From contig NZ_JMTM01000053.1 of assembly GCF_001662485.1 (NCBI RefSeq), positions 62,001 to 126,000 on the forward strand: a stretch of DNA of 64,000 bases, read 5' to 3'. This document shows positions 60,866 to 64,000 of this stretch, in pieces. Both the position numbers and the translations under genes were made by a program. The DNA comes from Flavobacterium succinicans (GTDB taxonomy: Bacteria; Bacteroidota; Bacteroidia; Flavobacteriales; Flavobacteriaceae). Under the pieces are notes generated by a model. The model was not told the DNA's origin and did no database searches. It saw only the letters and a program-made list of their open reading frames with translations. Position 1 is the stretch's first letter. Every line of letters begins with the position of its first letter.

Positions 60866-61977
60866 TATACTAAATCTGCTAATTCGGTTCCTATTAAACT
60901 GCCAATTGCTACGCCCATTCCGCCCATGCGAACCCCACAATAAACATTTTGGGACAGATTCGTTACTATGGGATTCTTGCTTGCGCCTATGCCCATAATA
61001 CCGCTCCAACGGTGTGCAATTTCAATTTCTTGATTCGGCAAAATTACTTCTTTTAATAACTGTTCCAATTTTTTTTGAATAATTTCGGTTTGCCCCATTT
61101 CGTTGGTGGTTTCTTCTTCAAAAGCCAAGTTTCGACCACCGCCTAACAAAATTCGGTCACCAATATTTCTAAAATAATAATACCCGCGATCCAAATGAAA
61201 AGTTCCTTTAATGTCCAAATTCGGAATGGGTTCTGTAATCAGCACCTGCGCCCGTGCGGGTTTTACTTGTCCTTGTGTGAGTTCGGCAGCGAAACCGTTG
61301 GTAGCAAACAATAACTTTTGGGTCACAAAACTAAAATCACCCAAGGCTACTTCAACACTTGAACCCTTATCCTCAAACCCTGTAACCGTTTGCTGATTTA
61401 GAATCAAAATATTCGCCGCTACAGCTTGACGCAACAATTCTTGCATCATATTTCCGGTATCAATTTGTCCTTCGAAAGGATTAAAAATTAAATATTCTTT
61501 TGTCCCTTTAAATCCAAAACGGTCCACTTCCTTGGTAAAAACGCCACCTCTAAAAATAGGATTCAGAATTTCATTGACAAAAGGCATTTTGTTCACACAC
61601 TCAGTGTACAAACTTTCCTCCTCTTCCAAAAACAATTCATAGCCGCCAAAAGGTTTGTAATCCAAAACCGCATCAGGAATCCGTTTGCGCAACAATTGCA
61701 AACCCGACCAACGCTTTTGCACCAAAGCAATTACCTCTTCTTCGGCATGTGTTTTTAAATCTTCTACAATCTCCGAAAGACTTCCAAAACAAGCAAAACC
61801 AGCGTTTTTGGTACTGGCGCCTTGTGGTAACATTCCTTTCTCTAACACCAAGATTTTAGCAGCAGGAAATCGTTCTCTCAACCGCAACGCGGCGTGCAAA
61901 CCCACAATTCCACTACCCACAATCGTATAATCTACGTCGGTAAACCAATTTTTTATTTCCCAATAACTCAATTGCAT
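60865..61977 (-). CDS. FAD-dependent oxidoreductase (DAO family)
   Basis: 370 residues. Rossmann start DYTIVGSGIVGLHAALRL with GxGxxG and E46-like acidic end (VLEKGMLPQGAS), then KNAGFACFGS, and late FRNIGDRILLGGGRN and the HRWSGIMGIG substrate-side segment of DAO enzymes such as glycine oxidase or amino-acid dehydrogenases. The substrate is unknown. It is translationally coupled with mtgA. Confidence 0.88.
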   Translation of the reverse strand: MQLSYWEIKNWFTDVDYTIVGSGIVGLHAALRLRERFPAAKILVLEKGMLPQGASTKNAGFACFGSLSEIVEDLKTHAEEEVIALVQKRWSGLQLLRKRIPDAVLDYKPFGGYELFLEEEESLYTECVNKMPFVNEILNPIFRGGVFTKEVDRFGFKGTKEYLIFNPFEGQIDTGNMMQELLRQAVAANILILNQQTVTGFEDKGSSVEVALGDFSFVTQKLLFATNGFAAELTQGQVKPARAQVLITEPIPNLDIKGTFHLDRGYYYFRNIGDRILLGGGRNLAFEEETTNEMGQTEIIQKKLEQLLKEVILPNQEIEIAHRWSGIMGIGASKNPIVTNLSQNVYCGVRMGGMGVAIGSLIGTELADLV

Positions 61978-62011
61978 CTGTGAAAATTTTTTATAAAAAT
62001 AAGGATTTTTT

Positions 62012-62090
62012 GGAGCTATTTCCAGCTGTCCACTGTATCTTTTCTATTTTAAAGAAAAATAGAAAAGGATGCCGTTCCCATCTGGGCTAA
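62012..62090 (-). repeat. Dispersed structured repeat, copy E (inverted orientation)
   Basis: Read on the minus strand: TAGCCCAGATGGGAACGGCATC, core 12-bp stem CTTTTCTATTTT/AAAATAGAAAAG with loop TCTTT, GATACAGTGGACAGC and the end GGAAATAGCTCC. The geometry matches copies C and D. Confidence 0.78.
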
Positions 62091-62157
62091 AATGAGGTGC
62101 ACCACAAGATATTTGATTTACAGAATTAAAATCAGCGCCAACAATAAAATTCAAAAT

Positions 62158-62260
62158 GGAACACGAATTACGCGGATAAAACGGATTTTACACGTTTCAC
62201 AATTGAATGTAAACTCATCAAATCCGTCCTAATCTGCTTCATCCGTGGCATCTGTGGTTC
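62158..62260. repeat. Long imperfect inverted repeat
   Basis: GGAACACGAATTACGCGG and ACGGATTT on the left pair with AAATCCGT (62220-62227), ATCTGC and GTGGTTC on the right. I remember similar text as a common intergenic filler in flavobacterial genomes. The 384-bp spacer 61978-62361 holds only this, repeat copy E and the S9 peptidase upstream region. Confidence 0.55.
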
Positions 62261-62361
62261 ATTAGTTTGTTTGACAAGCTTTTTTTAAAGCAAGCATTGA
62301 GATTACCATCCAAAACAAGTCAATTTAAATGATTATTTTTACGTTTTTAAAATTGAAAACA

Positions 62362-64000
62362 ATGAAAAAGATTCTTTTATTAACCTTATCCATGATGAGT
62401 TTGACAACAATGGCTCAAAACACACTGACTCCCGAGCTGCTCTGGAAACTAGGTCGCGTAACACCTCTAGGTCTTTCAAAAGACGGAAAAAACGTTATTT
62501 ATAAAGTTAGCACACCCTCTGTGGCTGAAAACAAATCCAGTTCTAAACTGTATTCCCTACCCATCGAAGGCGGAAATGCCACTGAAATTAAAGACACCAA
62601 AGGTCTGCTAAACGACAAAAACACCTCACCTGATGGAAAATATCTAGTCTATAACGAAGAAGTAAAAATCGACAAAGTTCACGGCAAAGATTTCTATCCC
62701 GAACTGGAAAAATCAAACGTACAAATCTACAATGGACTCGATTACCGCCATTGGGACACTTGGAATGAAGGTAAATTCAACCACGTTTTTTACAAAGAAA
62801 ATAAAGACGGTGCTACAGGAATCGATATCCTAAAAGGAGAAAATTTCGATAGCCCACAAAAACCTTTTGGTGGCGACGAAGATTATATCTGGTCACCAGA
62901 CGGCAAAAGCATTTTGTACGTATGCAAGAAAAAAGCAGGCACGCAATATGCCATTTCTACGAATACAGATATTTACGAATACCAACTCGAATCCGGCAAA
63001 ACCATCAACCGAACTGAAGGTAATTTAGGGTACGACACGGCACCTCAATTTTCGCCTGCGGGTCACTTGACTTGGTTACAAATGAAACGTGATGGCTATG
63101 AAGCCGATAAAAACGACATCATTGTAGATTTCAAAGGCATCAAAATGAACCTTACCGCCAATTGGGACGGAAGTGTAGACCAATTTATGTGGAGTCCAGA
63201 CGGAAAGAACGTCTATTTTATAGCTGCCGTAGACGGCACCAAGCAATTGTTTGCAGTGAACTTCCCTGGAATGACTAGAATTGCGGTAACCGCTCGCCAA
63301 ATTACCAATGGTGATTTTGATGTAAGCGATATTATTGGCTTTTCTGGCGACCAAGTCTTGGTCACTAGAACCGACATGAATCACGCTGCTGAAATTTTTT
63401 CTTATACTCTAAAGAAAAACACTTGGAAACAATTGTCTAATGTGAATACAGCAACGTACAACACTTTGGCTTTAAGCAAAACTGAACGCAGATATGTTAC
63501 CACAACGGATGGCAAAAAAATGTTGGTTTGGGTAATTTTACCTCCGAATTTTGATGCAACTAAAAAATACCCTACTTTATTATTTTGCCAAGGAGGACCA
63601 CAGTCTCCGTTAACACAAAGCTATTCGTTCCGTTGGAATTTCTCTTTGATGGCCGCTCAAGGCTATGTAGTAGTAGCACCAAACCGCAGAGGAATGTACG
63701 GCCACGGACAAGAATGGAACGAAAAAATATCGGGTGATTGGGGCGGACAAGTGATGGACGATTATTTATCAGCGATTGATGACGTCGCCAAAGAATCGTA
63801 TGTAGACAAATCACGTCTGGGATGTGTAGGCGCTAGTTACGGTGGCTATTCTGTGTTTTATTTAGCTGGAATTCACAACAACCGTTTCAAAACATTTATT
63901 GCTCACGACGGCGTTTTCAATACGCAGAGTATGTTTGGCACCACCGAAGAAGTCTTCTTTAACAACTGGGATTTTGGAGGCGCGTATTGGGAAAAAGATA
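62362..64000 (+). CDS. S9-family prolyl oligopeptidase-like peptidase (cut by window edge)
   Basis: 546 residues are visible; the 3' end is outside. Signal peptide MKKILLLTLSMMSLTTMAQ, then a beta-propeller-like domain (about 25-370; repeated SPDGKSILYV, SPDGKNVYFI), and the catalytic alpha/beta-hydrolase domain with LLFCQGGPQSPL, NRRGMYGHGQEWNEKISGDWGG and the nucleophile GASYGGYS. The catalytic Asp and His would be further on. It hydrolyses dipeptides or short peptides in the periplasm. Confidence 0.93.
   Translation, partial: MKKILLLTLSMMSLTTMAQNTLTPELLWKLGRVTPLGLSKDGKNVIYKVSTPSVAENKSSSKLYSLPIEGGNATEIKDTKGLLNDKNTSPDGKYLVYNEEVKIDKVHGKDFYPELEKSNVQIYNGLDYRHWDTWNEGKFNHVFYKENKDGATGIDILKGENFDSPQKPFGGDEDYIWSPDGKSILYVCKKKAGTQYAISTNTDIYEYQLESGKTINRTEGNLGYDTAPQFSPAGHLTWLQMKRDGYEADKNDIIVDFKGIKMNLTANWDGSVDQFMWSPDGKNVYFIAAVDGTKQLFAVNFPGMTRIAVTARQITNGDFDVSDIIGFSGDQVLVTRTDMNHAAEIFSYTLKKNTWKQLSNVNTATYNTLALSKTERRYVTTTDGKKMLVWVILPPNFDATKKYPTLLFCQGGPQSPLTQSYSFRWNFSLMAAQGYVVVAPNRRGMYGHGQEWNEKISGDWGGQVMDDYLSAIDDVAKESYVDKSRLGCVGASYGGYSVFYLAGIHNNRFKTFIAHDGVFNTQSMFGTTEEVFFNNWDFGGAYWEKD

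Noticed and set aside
60865..61009. 48-residue N-terminal extension of mtgA
   Set aside because: It lies inside the oxidoreductase gene in another frame; the TAATG junction at 60865 gives the normal MtgA start.
1..64000. Insertion sequences or transposase genes
   Set aside because: No DDE, HUH or serine transposase reading frame was seen in either strand; the only recombinase is the element's tyrosine integrase.

Overview
The window looks like a chromosomal segment of a Flavobacterium-type member of the Bacteroidota. The base composition is AT-rich. Many genes are preceded by the Bacteroidota -7 promoter element TAnnTTTG, and I see no clear purine-rich Shine-Dalgarno tracts. There is a type IX secretion (T9SS) sorting domain, and several proteins belong to families I know mainly from Bacteroidota (DUF4271, DUF4296, DUF3098, DUF4468, DUF5686-type). 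Everything here was read by eye, with no database search.

Layout. 1-6000: a PhoB/PhoR-like two-component pair (kinase cut by the left edge) divergent from a TonB-dependent receptor, a predicted beta-solenoid lipoprotein and a very small T9SS-tailed protein. 6000-27100: housekeeping genes, including tyrS, pyrC, a dolichol-phosphate-mannose-synthase-like transferase, hemD, an Lrp/AsnC regulator, an ECF sigma factor with a membrane partner, leuS, the ftsX-DUF3098-uppP-truB operon, a patatin and pyrH-frr. 27128-29269: a 2.1 kb accessory block lying between two perfect 41-bp copies of the frr terminator. It holds a lipoprotein with an HEIIH motif, a small secreted protein and a relic of a second copy of that small gene. 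29363-50332: a large DUF5686-type protein, SMR and CPA2 transporters, an MMPL/RND exporter, asnS, rpoN, tdk, rsmI, a HopJ-family gene, recJ, an MFS exporter, lpxH, queD and an enoyl-CoA hydratase, plus a 57-residue membrane protein.

50522-59352 is an 8.8 kb integrated element in the 3' end of tRNA-Ala(GGC). A 14-bp piece of the tRNA is repeated at the far end. The element carries a tyrosine recombinase, an unrecognised 812-residue protein, two small HTH proteins, a P4/D5-type helicase-primase, a zinc-ribbon/Toprim primase-like protein and two cargo genes. It has no structural, packaging, conjugation or mobilisation gene that I can see, so it resembles a minimal satellite or passively transmitted replicon. 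Paired TGTACG sites 11 bp apart at both ends look like recombinase arm sites.

The right flank (59449-64000) has a small secreted protein, mtgA overlapping an FAD oxidoreductase, and an S9 peptidase cut by the right edge.

The window also contains a dispersed structured repeat (five copies) with conserved flanks and an unrelated but always self-complementary core, and a second family of near-identical terminator hairpins. One small palindrome seems to have been accepted in frame inside leuS.
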